A DNA stretch of 64,000 bases from CAVSMC01 sp963728935 (lineage in GTDB: Bacteria > Pseudomonadota > Gammaproteobacteria > Burkholderiales > Casimicrobiaceae). A program made the position numbers and the translations under genes. The stretch is taken from positions 3,410,001 through 3,474,000 of the forward strand of contig CAVSMC010000001.1 in NCBI GenBank assembly GCA_963728935.1, written 5' to 3'. Of this stretch, positions 50,518-57,858 are shown piece by piece. Each line of letters begins with the position of its first letter. The first letter of the stretch is position 1. The notes under the pieces were generated by a model. It saw nothing but the letters and a program-made list of their open reading frames with translations. It ran no database searches and was not told where the DNA came from.

Positions 50518-50976
50518 ATGCGAGAAATTGGAGAACTCGATCACGCAATCGCCGATGCGATAGAAGAGCTGCGCGACGTCGTCGGGCCGATGAAGAAGAC
50601 CGTGGACACGCTGGCGACGCGCGATGGATTGCGCGTTGTGGCGCGCAGTGCGTTGATGGAGCAGGGGCGCCGCGAGCCGCGGCCGGAAGAAATCGACGCC
50701 GTCATTGATGGGTACCTGCAGCGTGGCTTCACGGCGAGCACCGCCGTTCACGACTACGCGGCTTCGGCCGCATTCGCGTCGTTCAAGGACGGCGACAAGC
50801 TCGAGTTCAAGCGCGGGTCGGAGTCGACTTGGCGAACGATAACTTGGAGCACCAAAGCCGCGAGCCCCATCGCGGAGCAGCCGACCGTTGATCCATCGGC
50901 CAGATTCGACGCCCAAGCTCGCCATCTCAAAAATTTGGACCAAAGAGTCAAGCGAATCGAGCGCGGCGAACCATGA
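50518..50976 (+). CDS. Hypothetical island protein downstream of capsid gene
   Basis: This is a 152-residue protein with a strong GAGGGAG ribosome site. The N-terminal part is helical (LDHAIADAIEELRDVVGPMKKTVDTLA), the middle has RREPRPEEIDAVIDGYLQRGF, and the end is basic. No family is recognised. Its place after the capsid gene would suit a head-completion or decoration role. It overlaps the next gene by four bases. Confidence 0.62.
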   Translation: MREIGELDHAIADAIEELRDVVGPMKKTVDTLATRDGLRVVARSALMEQGRREPRPEEIDAVIDGYLQRGFTASTAVHDYAASAAFASFKDGDKLEFKRGSESTWRTITWSTKAASPIAEQPTVDPSARFDAQARHLKNLDQRVKRIERGEP

Positions 50977-51158
50977 CCTACGACGAAGTGCTGGAAAGTT
51001 TGCCCGCCGACGCGATGGTGGCTGTGTCCTTCGTGCGCTGCTACGTTGCGGCGCTGCGCGAGGCGCACGAGCGCGAGCTCGAAGACGCTATACGTCAGGT
51101 GTGGCGACTGCGCGACCTTCAGTCGGTGCAGCGCGATTGCGGCTCGGCGCTCAACTAA
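50973..51158 (+). CDS. Small hypothetical island protein
   Basis: This is a 61-residue, strongly helical acidic protein (YDEVLESLPADAMVAVSFVRCYVAALREAHERELEDAIRQVW). It is coupled to the preceding gene by an ATGA overlap. No family is recognised. Confidence 0.55.
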   Translation: MTYDEVLESLPADAMVAVSFVRCYVAALREAHERELEDAIRQVWRLRDLQSVQRDCGSALN

Positions 51159-51224
51159 CTAGCGCGCGACCACCGTGCAAGCGCGCTCGGACATGCGTCC
51201 GCGAACGTTACACCGAGGATTCTT

Positions 51225-51390
51225 ATGACCGCAAAAAATTGGCGCTCTTGTCGAACTGGCGGCACGCACCGCGAAGTCTCAGGCCGATCTCAACAAAGCG
51301 CAGTGGAACGCGAAGCGCATCGAAGAAGCACTGCCCCCCGTAAGGGAACGGACGCGGAGAGCCATGGACATACCGCCGAGGAAATCATGA
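51225..51390 (+). pseudogene. Short ORF apparently broken at an A6 run
   Basis: CCGAGGATTCTTATG gives a good ribosome site and start, encoding MTAK. The reading frame that looks protein-like (IGALVELAARTAKSQADLNKAQ) begins at 51238, one base out of phase, right after six consecutive A residues at 51233-51238. It ends at the TGA at 51388. Either a base was gained in the A-run, or the run is a +1 frameshift site. The joined product would be about 55 residues and helical, reminiscent of the start of a phage tail or scaffold protein, but too short to assign. Confidence 0.4.
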
Positions 51391-51657
51391 CTGACGTCTA
51401 TCGAGATCTGCTTTTGAGGGCAGAAACCTTTGCTTCGATCGTTCAATGCCAGCAACAAAGTCATCGCCAAGGGTTGTCGGCAAGGCTGCTGCAAGCAGTC
51501 TCTCGATTTGTTCGACTGCAGCGCGTTGCGCGAGCGACGGATCGGGATGCGACAGGATCAAAGCTCTAACGGCCGCTTGTGTCCCGAGAAGCTCGCCTTC
51601 CATTCGCGTAACGATTGCAGCGAGCGCATGAACAAGCTCTACCGCTTTATCGCTCAT
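51385..51657 (-). CDS. Hypothetical protein, leftward island gene
   Basis: This is a 90-residue helical protein (VELVHALAAIVTRMEGELLGTQAAVRALILSH...). GGAGA lies eight bases before ATG 51657, and its codon pattern is more natural than that of the opposing rightward frame, so this strand is preferred. No family is recognised. It and the next two small genes run against the rest of the island, as accessory cargo often does. Confidence 0.62.
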   Translation of the reverse strand: MSDKAVELVHALAAIVTRMEGELLGTQAAVRALILSHPDPSLAQRAAVEQIERLLAAALPTTLGDDFVAGIERSKQRFLPSKADLDRRQS

Positions 51658-51711
51658 TTAGATGTCTCCGCCCCACGCCCTTACCCCCGCTGGCATCTGC
51701 TCGCGCCCTCA

Positions 51712-51939
51712 TTAGGACCCGCTACGAGAAGCGCGCTTGATTTGCCGTTCGAAGTGGGCGGCGCGCCACGTCGGCCCGATCAACGCGTCTAGACCGGCAT
51801 CGATCCACGCTCGCGCGCAGGCCTCGCAGCGACAGCGATCGCCGTCGCAAACGAGCGGACAGTCGGCCGTACAAGTGCAGCGCTGACCGTCATACATGCC
51901 GTCAGCGTGACGCTCGAGGGCTTCGGCGGAGGGCTTCAT
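51712..51939 (-). CDS. Cysteine-rich small protein
   Basis: This is a 75-residue protein with seven cysteines in a short span (CTCTADCPLVCDGDRCRCEAC), which could bind two zinc ions. It ends in a basic helix. GGGA precedes ATG 51939. It is nine bases downstream of a putative 25-residue membrane peptide on the same strand. The function is unknown; the Cys pattern resembles small metal-binding adaptors. Confidence 0.6.
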   Translation of the reverse strand: MKPSAEALERHADGMYDGQRCTCTADCPLVCDGDRCRCEACARAWIDAGLDALIGPTWRAAHFERQIKRASRSGS

Positions 51940-51948
51940 TCAGTCCCG

Positions 51949-52026
51949 TCAGGCGAACAACACGAACGCGATCACGATGAGTCCGGCGACCGGAGTCGCC
52001 TCTGTCGTGCCGCTGTTCGTACCCAT
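51949..52026 (-). CDS. Putative 25-residue single-span membrane peptide
   Basis: The frame from ATG 52026 encodes a short polar N terminus (MGTNSGTTEATPV) and a hydrophobic run AGLIVIAFVLFA before the stop. It has the shape of a small membrane protein or toxin-like peptide. The ribosome site is weak. It lies just inside the right attachment copy and is followed by the cysteine-rich gene. Confidence 0.4.
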   Translation of the reverse strand: MGTNSGTTEATPVAGLIVIAFVLFA

Positions 52027-52033
52027 TCGCGAA

Positions 52034-52091
52034 TTGCACTTACCGCGCACTTACGAGCGAATGGTCAACTGTGAATCTGTCGCCTAAGTGC
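52034..52091. repeat. Short repeats at the island's right end (candidate integrase arm sites)
   Basis: TTGCACTTAC-CG-CGCACTTACG at 52034-52055 matches the pair at 42000-42021 near the left end except at the two central junction positions. An inverted copy (CTAAGTGC) lies at 52084-52091. It is about 50 bp inside the right attachment copy. Confidence 0.6.
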
Positions 52092-52100
52092 TTGTTTCAA

Positions 52101-52176
52101 TGGTGCCGGTGGAAGGAGTCGAACCCTCGACCTTCGCATTACGAATGCGCTGCTCTACCAACTGAGCTACACCGGC
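52101..52176 (-). tRNA. tRNA-Thr (anticodon CGT)
   Basis: This 76-nt cloverleaf reads leftward from 52176. The acceptor GCCGGTG pairs with CACCGGC, the D arm has AGTTGGTA, the anticodon loop is TTCGTAA (CGT, reads ACG), and the T loop is TTCGACT. CCA is encoded. The anticodon stem and its 27-43 G-A mismatch are the same as in E. coli thrW, itself a well-known phage attachment site. The 3' 48 bases serve as the island's right attachment copy. Confidence 0.97.
52102..52149. repeat. Right attachment-site copy within tRNA-Thr
   Basis: These 48 bases are identical to 41861-41908. They form the 3' part of the complete tRNA-Thr gene, so integration of the island restored a working tRNA. Confidence 0.92.
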
Positions 52177-52379
52177 ACTGAATCCTATCGGCAAGAAGTC
52201 GCGAGGCGCACCGGGCAACGCTATCGCCAGGATCGGAACGCGCGGCAAAAGGTCAATTTTAGCGGATCTAGCGACCCCGAGCCAGGCGGAGTCGGCTCGT
52301 AACGCCTGTGACCCGGCGGCAGCCGACGGCGCCCGTGTGCGCATCGGCACACATATGACGCTTGCATAGTCGACGCATC

Positions 52380-52398
52380 TGTGGGAAACTTTCCCACA
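52380..52398. promoter_or_regulatory. Perfect 19-bp palindrome upstream of the DUF6502-like gene
   Basis: TGTGGGAAA-C-TTTCCCACA has 9-bp arms around one base. It lies 37 bp before ATG 52435, where a repressor or activator of this operon would bind. The rest of the 258-bp gap between tRNA and gene shows no other clear signal apart from TTGACC on the minus strand at 52256-52251, which could be a -35 for the tRNA. Confidence 0.6.
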
Positions 52399-52434
52399 TT
52401 ACATCACTGTCGCAGGGGATTCTACCCGCTCCGC

Positions 52435-53361
52435 ATGGCAACACGCAGACCGGCGCAAGCGGCCGACGGCACGCCGGCGGATACGCCGTATCCCGGCGAG
52501 CCGCGGCCCGCGATCATCGCCGCGCTCAAGCGACTGCTGCGGCCGCTCGCGCGGCTCGCCATCGTCCAAGGTGTTCGCTATCCGCACTTCGCCGACATGC
52601 TGAAAGAGATCTTTGTCGAGGCAGCAGCCGAAGAGGCCCGTGCGAGCGGCGGCCGTCTCACCGACAGCCGATTGACGCTGCTCTGCGGCGTCCATCGCAA
52701 GGACATCCGGCGGCTGCTGCGAAGCGCGCCCGGCGAATCGCTCCCGCCGCGCCTTCACAGCGTCGGCACGGCCGTCATCGCACGCTGGCTCTCCGATTCG
52801 CGTTACATGGATGCGGCCGGCGCGCCGCGATCGCTCCCTCGCGTCGAGCGTGAAGGTCACGAGGCGTCGTTCGCGGCGCTGGCGGCCACCGTCAGCACCA
52901 ACGTTCGCCCACGCGCGATTCTCGACGAGCTATTGCGGCTCGGCATCGTGCACGTCGATGCCGATGATCGCGTGCATCTGGACGTGCGAGGGTTCGTGCC
53001 GTCGGCCGAGATCGACGCGAAAGCCTTCTATTTCGGCGAAGCGCTTCACGACCACATTGCGAGCGGCGCGCACAACCTGCGGGGCGAAAAGCCGTCGATG
53101 CTCGAGCGCAGCGTCTACTACGACGAGCTTTCGCCTGCGTCGATCGAGGAGCTCGCCCGCCGTTCCGAGCAACTCGCGATGCGCATGCTTCAGGACATCA
53201 ATCGCGACGGCATGGCGCTCGAACGTCAAGACCCGCCGCCGCCCGGCAAACGGATGCGCATGCGGCTCGGCGTGTACTTCCATGCCGCGCCGGTTGCCGA
53301 GCCCAAGCAGCCGCAGCCCTCCGGACCCGTCCGCGTCTCGAACCGCAGGAGCTCCCGATGA
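52435..53361 (+). CDS. DUF6502-like putative transcriptional regulator
   Basis: This 308-residue cytoplasmic protein opens with a helical stretch IIAALKRLLRPLARLAIVQGVRYPHFADMLKEIFVEAA. It continues with a winged-helix-like LTDSRLTLLCGVHRKDIRRLL, the DUF6502 pattern. ATG 52435 is chosen over an upstream in-frame start at 52381 because the latter would place the palindrome inside the gene. It is coupled by ATGA to a DUF5666 lipoprotein. The pair probably forms one regulated unit; its physiological role is unknown. Confidence 0.75.
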   Translation: MATRRPAQAADGTPADTPYPGEPRPAIIAALKRLLRPLARLAIVQGVRYPHFADMLKEIFVEAAAEEARASGGRLTDSRLTLLCGVHRKDIRRLLRSAPGESLPPRLHSVGTAVIARWLSDSRYMDAAGAPRSLPRVEREGHEASFAALAATVSTNVRPRAILDELLRLGIVHVDADDRVHLDVRGFVPSAEIDAKAFYFGEALHDHIASGAHNLRGEKPSMLERSVYYDELSPASIEELARRSEQLAMRMLQDINRDGMALERQDPPPPGKRMRMRLGVYFHAAPVAEPKQPQPSGPVRVSNRRSSR

Positions 53362-55436
53362 AATTGGTTCTCTCGATCCCTCTGGTTGGGTCGCGCCTGG
53401 CCCGCGTGCTGCTCGCGCTCGCGGTTCCGCTTGCGATAACGGGATGCGGCGGCGGCACGTACGCGGCCGGCGGCATCGTCGGGACCGGCAATGTTCCGAT
53501 CGCTGCGATCGGGACGATCACGGCCTTCGGCGTCGACTCCGTCGTGCTGACCGGACAGGAATTCGCGTTGAGCGGCGCCACGATCACGGTCAACGATCAG
53601 TCCGCGGGGCCGTCGGCTCTGAAGATCGGCATGGTCGTCACGGTTCAGGCGGACACGCGGCCCGACGGCTCGAAGATTGCTCACAGCGTGTCGTATCGCG
53701 CCGACGCGCGCGGCGTCGTCGACGGCATCGATGCGACTGCGAAGACGTTCAGCGTGCTCGGTCAACGCGTTCCCGTGACCGGGCTCACCGTATTCGACGG
53801 CGGCACGTTTGCGACGCTGGTTTCGCAGTACGTTGAAGTGAGCGGCTATCGAACGGCTCCGGACGAGCTCGTCGCCACGCGCGTCGAAATACGTCCGTCG
53901 TTCGTTCCGGGCGTAACGCCGCTCGAAGTGACCGGAACCGTTGCCTCGCTCGACACGGTCAAGCGGACGTTCGTGCTGGGCACGCAGGCGATCGATTTCT
54001 CTTCGCTCGCGGCTGGGCAGGTCCCGGCGGGTCTCGTCGACGGCGTAACCGTCAAGACAACCGGGACGTCGGTTTCGACCAGCGGCGCGCTCATCGCTGT
54101 GTCGATCGACATCATCGCGTCGACGCCGTTAGCTCCGGCCGGCGCGGCGCTCGAACTCGAGGGCTACGTGTCGCAGTTCGCGAGCCTCGCGAGCTTCAGA
54201 GTCAATGGGCAAATCGTCGACGCGACCCGCGCGAGCGCCGAGGGGGGTAGCCTCGACATGATCGTCGATGGCGTCAAACTCGAGGTCGCGGGGCGTCTTG
54301 TCTCCGGCGTGCTGGTCGCATCGAAGATCGAGTTCGAGGAAGTGCCGTCGCTCGAGCTCGATGGCCTCGTCGAGAGCGTGAGCCTGATTCCCGGCAAGAT
54401 GGCGGTCGCCGGACAGGTCGTGACCGTCGGCGCGTTGACGCAGTTCCAGGACTCGAGCGCTGCGGCGCTGCGCAATTTCGGGCTCGCATCGATCGCCGTG
54501 GGCGACCGGCTTACGGTTCGCGCGGTGCACACGACGTACGGATTGTTGGCGCAACGCGTCGAGCGCCGCGACCGAACGGCACCGCCACCGTCGCACGCGC
54601 CGGCCGAAGTGGAGGGCGCGATCACCGCGTTCGTTTCGCTCGCCGATTTCGATGTCGCCGAACGCAAGGTCAATGCGAACTCGGCGGCATTCAGCGGCGG
54701 CACCGCTGCGAGTCTGACGGTAGGCGTGCGCGTCCATGTCGAGGGAACGCTCGTCGACGGCGTGATCATCGCGCGTAGCGTGGAAGTGCTGCGCGCCGAC
54801 TCGACGCCGCCGACGGAGGTCGACGTGCACGGCACGATCGAATCGTTCGTCAGCGTGTCGAGCTTTCGCGTCGCCGGGCAAACGATCGACGCGAGCGCTG
54901 CGCGCTTTGCCGGCGGCACCGCCGCGGACCTCGCCAACGGCCGATTCGTCGAAGCGAACGGCGTGATCTCCGGCGGCGTGCTGCACGCGACCAGGATCGA
55001 GTTCCAGAACGTCGTGCCGCCGACACCGACGATCGAAGCGGAGGGGGCGATCTCGTCATTCGTCTCCGTCTCGAGCTTCAAGATCGCAGGCCAGCCGGTC
55101 GATGCCTCCGGCGCGCGTTTCACTCACGGCAGTGCGTCCGAGCTTGCCAACGGCCGGCGCGCGCACGCCGTGGGTCCGCTCGTCTCGGGCGTGGTGCGTG
55201 CGACGACGATCGACGTCGAGGATGCGCCCGAGTCTCACCAGATAGAGCTCGAAGGAAGGATCAGCGGCTTCGTCTCCGTCTCGCAATTCACGGTTGCCGG
55301 TCGCGCCGTCGATGCGAGCGGCGCGATGGTTCACGACGGCACCGCTGCCAAGCTCGCAAACGGGCGCCGCGTTCAAGTGAAAGGAACGCTCGTCGGCGGC
55401 GTCGTGCGAGCGAGCTCGTTGGAGTTCGACGATTGA
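53358..55436 (+). CDS. Exported lipoprotein built of DUF5666 repeats
   Basis: This is a 692-residue lipoprotein. The signal ends at Cys30 (AITGC) and is followed by a glycine-rich spacer. The rest is about nine beta-rich repeats of 65-80 residues. The last four are very alike, each with 'FVSVSSFxVAGxxVDAS', then 'GTAAxLANGxxV' and 'GVxxAxxIE'. These are DUF5666 (small OB-like) domains. It is probably anchored in the outer membrane facing the periplasm or surface. Its ATG overlaps the regulator's stop. Confidence 0.82.
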   Translation: MKLVLSIPLVGSRLARVLLALAVPLAITGCGGGTYAAGGIVGTGNVPIAAIGTITAFGVDSVVLTGQEFALSGATITVNDQSAGPSALKIGMVVTVQADTRPDGSKIAHSVSYRADARGVVDGIDATAKTFSVLGQRVPVTGLTVFDGGTFATLVSQYVEVSGYRTAPDELVATRVEIRPSFVPGVTPLEVTGTVASLDTVKRTFVLGTQAIDFSSLAAGQVPAGLVDGVTVKTTGTSVSTSGALIAVSIDIIASTPLAPAGAALELEGYVSQFASLASFRVNGQIVDATRASAEGGSLDMIVDGVKLEVAGRLVSGVLVASKIEFEEVPSLELDGLVESVSLIPGKMAVAGQVVTVGALTQFQDSSAAALRNFGLASIAVGDRLTVRAVHTTYGLLAQRVERRDRTAPPPSHAPAEVEGAITAFVSLADFDVAERKVNANSAAFSGGTAASLTVGVRVHVEGTLVDGVIIARSVEVLRADSTPPTEVDVHGTIESFVSVSSFRVAGQTIDASAARFAGGTAADLANGRFVEANGVISGGVLHATRIEFQNVVPPTPTIEAEGAISSFVSVSSFKIAGQPVDASGARFTHGSASELANGRRAHAVGPLVSGVVRATTIDVEDAPESHQIELEGRISGFVSVSQFTVAGRAVDASGAMVHDGTAAKLANGRRVQVKGTLVGGVVRASSLEFDD

Positions 55437-55456
55437 ACGCGCTCGCGAGGGGGCCG

Positions 55457-56755
55457 CTACGCGGTGCCGAACTTCGTTTCGATCGACACGCCCGCGGCGC
55501 GCAGCAGGTCGGTCGGCAGCACGCCACCCGCTTGCACGATGACGGCGTCGTTGTCGATCGTTCTCTGCTCGCCGCCGGCGTCGAGCTCGACCCGCTCGGC
55601 GTCGATGCGACGAACCTGAGCGCGCAGCACGACGTCGATGCGGCCGGCGTCGCGCGCGCTTTCGAGCCGGTCGCGATTCGCCGGCTTGACGCGGTTGAAC
55701 GCGTCGCCGCGGTAGGCGAGGGTTACGCGCGTGCCGGACTGCTCGGCGCAAGCGAGCGCCGCTTCGATGGCACTGTCGCCGCCGCCGACGACCAGCACGG
55801 CGCGGCCGCGATACTGCTCCGCGTCGATCAGCCGGTACACGACCTTCGGCAGCTCCTCGCCGGCGACGTCGAGCTTGCGCGGCGTGCCGCGGCGACCGAT
55901 CGCGAGCAACACGGCGCTGGTCTCGTAGTTGCCGACGCTCGTGACGACGCGATGACCGCCGGCGCAACGCTCGATGCGCTCGAGCCGTTCGCCGTAATGC
56001 ACGTCGAGACCGGTGCGCGTGACGATGCGCTTCCAGAAGGCGAGCAGCGCCTCCTTGCCGACCTCGGTGAATTGCATCTTGCCGACCAGCGGCAGATCGA
56101 CCGGTGCGGTCATTGCGATCTTGTTTCGCGGATAGTGGAACACGCTTCCGCCGAGATCGGGCTCCTGCTCGATCAACAGGTACCTGAGCTTCGCTTCGAT
56201 GGCGCCGAGTCCCGCCGCGATACCCGCCGGACCGGCGCCGACGATCAGGACATCGAGCGGCAGCGCCGTACGCGGTCGCGACACGATCGTGCGCATCGCC
56301 TGGCGTCCTTGCTCCGACGCCTTGCGGATCAATCCCATGCCGCCAAGCTCGCCGACGATGAAGATGCCGGGCACGTTGGTCTCGAAATGCGCGTCGATCT
56401 GCGGAATGTCCACGCCCCGGCGCTCGCTGCCGAACACGAGCGTGATCGCGCCGACCGGACACTGCGCGGCGCATGCGCCGTGGCCGATGCACAACGAAGG
56501 ATTCGTGAGCTGCGCCTTGCCGGCGATGATGCCAAGCGCCTGTTCCGGGCACACGCGCACGCAGCCTGCCGAGCCGATGCAACGCGATGGGTCGATCACG
56601 GGGTGCAGCGACGGCGGCTCCGTGAGGCCCGCCTGCTGCGCATCGGCGAGCGCGCGCGAGTGCTCGCGCTCGAGCCTGCGGCGGCGCAAAGCGTAGATCG
56701 CAACGAGGCCCAGAGCGGGCAACAAGTAAAGCAGCGCGAAAGCATTGTCGTTCAT
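55457..56755 (-). CDS. Membrane-anchored ferredoxin/FAD-NAD(P)H oxidoreductase
   Basis: This is a 432-residue fusion. One N-terminal transmembrane helix (FALLYLLPALGLVAIYAL) is followed by two 4Fe-4S motifs (CIGSAGCVRVCPEQALG and CIGHGACAAQCPVGAIT). A thioredoxin-reductase-like flavoprotein with FAD loop VLIVGAGPAGIAAGLG and NAD(P) loop VLVVGGGDSAIEAALA completes it. The CxxC redox pair of true thioredoxin reductase is absent. It would pass electrons between NAD(P)H and a membrane partner such as the divergent cytochrome-b-like protein. The start is ATG 56755. Confidence 0.87.
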   Translation of the reverse strand: MNDNAFALLYLLPALGLVAIYALRRRRLEREHSRALADAQQAGLTEPPSLHPVIDPSRCIGSAGCVRVCPEQALGIIAGKAQLTNPSLCIGHGACAAQCPVGAITLVFGSERRGVDIPQIDAHFETNVPGIFIVGELGGMGLIRKASEQGRQAMRTIVSRPRTALPLDVLIVGAGPAGIAAGLGAIEAKLRYLLIEQEPDLGGSVFHYPRNKIAMTAPVDLPLVGKMQFTEVGKEALLAFWKRIVTRTGLDVHYGERLERIERCAGGHRVVTSVGNYETSAVLLAIGRRGTPRKLDVAGEELPKVVYRLIDAEQYRGRAVLVVGGGDSAIEAALACAEQSGTRVTLAYRGDAFNRVKPANRDRLESARDAGRIDVVLRAQVRRIDAERVELDAGGEQRTIDNDAVIVQAGGVLPTDLLRAAGVSIETKFGTA

Positions 56756-56808
56756 CGGGGCTGATCCATGCGGGCACTCGATGCGCAGCAGGCCGCTGCA
56801 CGCAATTT

Positions 56809-56845
56809 TAGTTCTAGTACGAACAGTGTAGTTCCAGTTAGAACA
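56809..56845. promoter_or_regulatory. Tandem GTTC-N6-GAAC operators in the divergent redox promoter
   Basis: Two 17-bp boxes TAGTTC-TAGTAC-GAACA-like occur at 56809-56825 and 56829-56845, 20 bp apart start to start (about two helical turns, same face). Each is an inverted repeat GTTC...GAAC. They lie between the leftward oxidoreductase and the rightward cytochrome genes, suggesting one regulator for both. Confidence 0.65.
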
Positions 56846-56904
56846 ATCTGCGAATGGGTGGTTCCGCGTCGCTGCAGCACGGTAGCAACGGACAGGAGAG
56901 CGAC

Positions 56905-57846
56905 ATGAAAGGCCATCGCAGTGCGGCGGCAACGACGGTTGTCGAATTTCCGGATCGGGCGCGCGTTCGCTCGGCTGCAGTAGTCGCGATCGATGGCGGC
57001 CGCGCTCGCGAGAGGCGAAGCGGCGAGCCGATCCTGTTCGCGCTCGTCGTTCTGCTGCTCGGTGCGGTCATGCTCGTTGCTCGCGCCCGCCCGTTCACGC
57101 CGGGATCGGACATAGGCTACTGGATCGGTGTCGCCGGCGGCACGGCGATGTTGCTGCTGTTCGTCTATCCGCTGCGCAAGCGGCTGCGCGTTGCGCAACG
57201 GTGGGGTGCGACGAGCGCCTGGTTCGCGTTGCACATGGTGCTCGGCGTCGCCGGTCCGCTGCTGGTGATCCTGCATTCGACGTTGCACTTCGGCTCGCTC
57301 AACGCAACGGTTGCCTTCGCGACCATGACGCTCGTCGCCAGTAGCGGGTTCGTCGGTCGTTTTCTCTACGCACGGATCCACCTCGGACTGTACGGCGAAA
57401 AGGCGACGCTCGAGGCGCTCGCCGAGCAACTGCGGGCCCGCGGCGACGATGCGCACGCGCAACTCGCGTTCGCACCGGCGATCGAGGAGAGGCTCGTCGC
57501 GTTCGCATTGCGTGCAGAAACGGCCGGCCGCGAAGGTTTGCGCCATCCGCTGCGCTTCTTCCTGCTGGGCGCCGACGCCTGGCGTACGCGGCGCGCGGCC
57601 GTGGCGGAGATTGCCTCTGCGCTCGACCCGCACGCCAGGGAACAGCACTGGAGCCGCCGCGCGTTCAGGCGACGGCTGCGTCGGCGGCGCGCGCTGGTGA
57701 ACGCGTATTTGCGCACGGCGCAGCGGCTCGCGCAGCTCCACGTCTATCAGCGCCTGTTCTCGTGGTGGCACGTGCTGCACGTACCGCTCGTCTGGATGCT
57801 CGTCGTAACGGCGATCGCGCATGTGATCGCCGTTCACATGTACTGA
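56905..57846 (+). CDS. Cytochrome-b-like multi-span membrane protein
   Basis: This 313-residue inner-membrane protein has about five transmembrane helices. Histidines sit inside hydrophobic segments (WFALHMVLGVAGPLLVILHSTLHF and WWHVLHVPLVWMLVVTAIAHVIAVHM), as in b-type cytochromes that quench quinol or ferredoxin electrons across the membrane. An arginine-rich cytoplasmic loop lies between them. ATG 56905 follows AGGAGAG. The multihaem genes follow 12 bases later. Confidence 0.78.
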   Translation: MKGHRSAAATTVVEFPDRARVRSAAVVAIDGGRARERRSGEPILFALVVLLLGAVMLVARARPFTPGSDIGYWIGVAGGTAMLLLFVYPLRKRLRVAQRWGATSAWFALHMVLGVAGPLLVILHSTLHFGSLNATVAFATMTLVASSGFVGRFLYARIHLGLYGEKATLEALAEQLRARGDDAHAQLAFAPAIEERLVAFALRAETAGREGLRHPLRFFLLGADAWRTRRAAVAEIASALDPHAREQHWSRRAFRRRLRRRRALVNAYLRTAQRLAQLHVYQRLFSWWHVLHVPLVWMLVVTAIAHVIAVHMY

Positions 57847-57858
57847 CATCGCTCGCGG

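Larger units (their letters stand above)
41861..52149. mobile_element. Integrated phage-satellite-like island at tRNA-Thr(CGT)
   Basis: The island is about 10.3 kb between 48-bp direct repeats. Rightward genes in order: tyrosine integrase, hypothetical, AlpA-like regulator, two small coupled genes (one zinc-ribbon), DUF3987 replication protein, iteron-like repeats, hypothetical, HNH nuclease, small terminase, large terminase, coiled-coil protein, HK97-like capsid protein, two small genes and a broken ORF. A short leftward set of small genes ends it. I see no portal, protease, tail, holin or endolysin gene. The size, the tRNA site and the integrase-AlpA-primase order resemble phage-inducible chromosomal islands, here with their own terminase and capsid genes. 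Confidence 0.85.

Noticed and set aside
51387..51569. A 60-codon rightward ORF whose ATG overlaps the TGA of the broken frame
   Set aside because: Most of it is antisense to a better supported leftward gene (51385-51657) with a good ribosome site; the ATGA overlap is probably chance.
41861..52149. Interpreting the island as a complete prophage
   Set aside because: There is no recognisable portal, protease, tail tape measure, baseplate, holin or endolysin gene in 10.3 kb, although terminase and capsid genes are intact.
52084..52350. An 88-codon leftward ORF containing AGVAQLVEQRIRNAKVEGSTPSTGT
   Set aside because: This is the familiar spurious translation of a tRNA gene, here tRNA-Thr, and not a protein gene.
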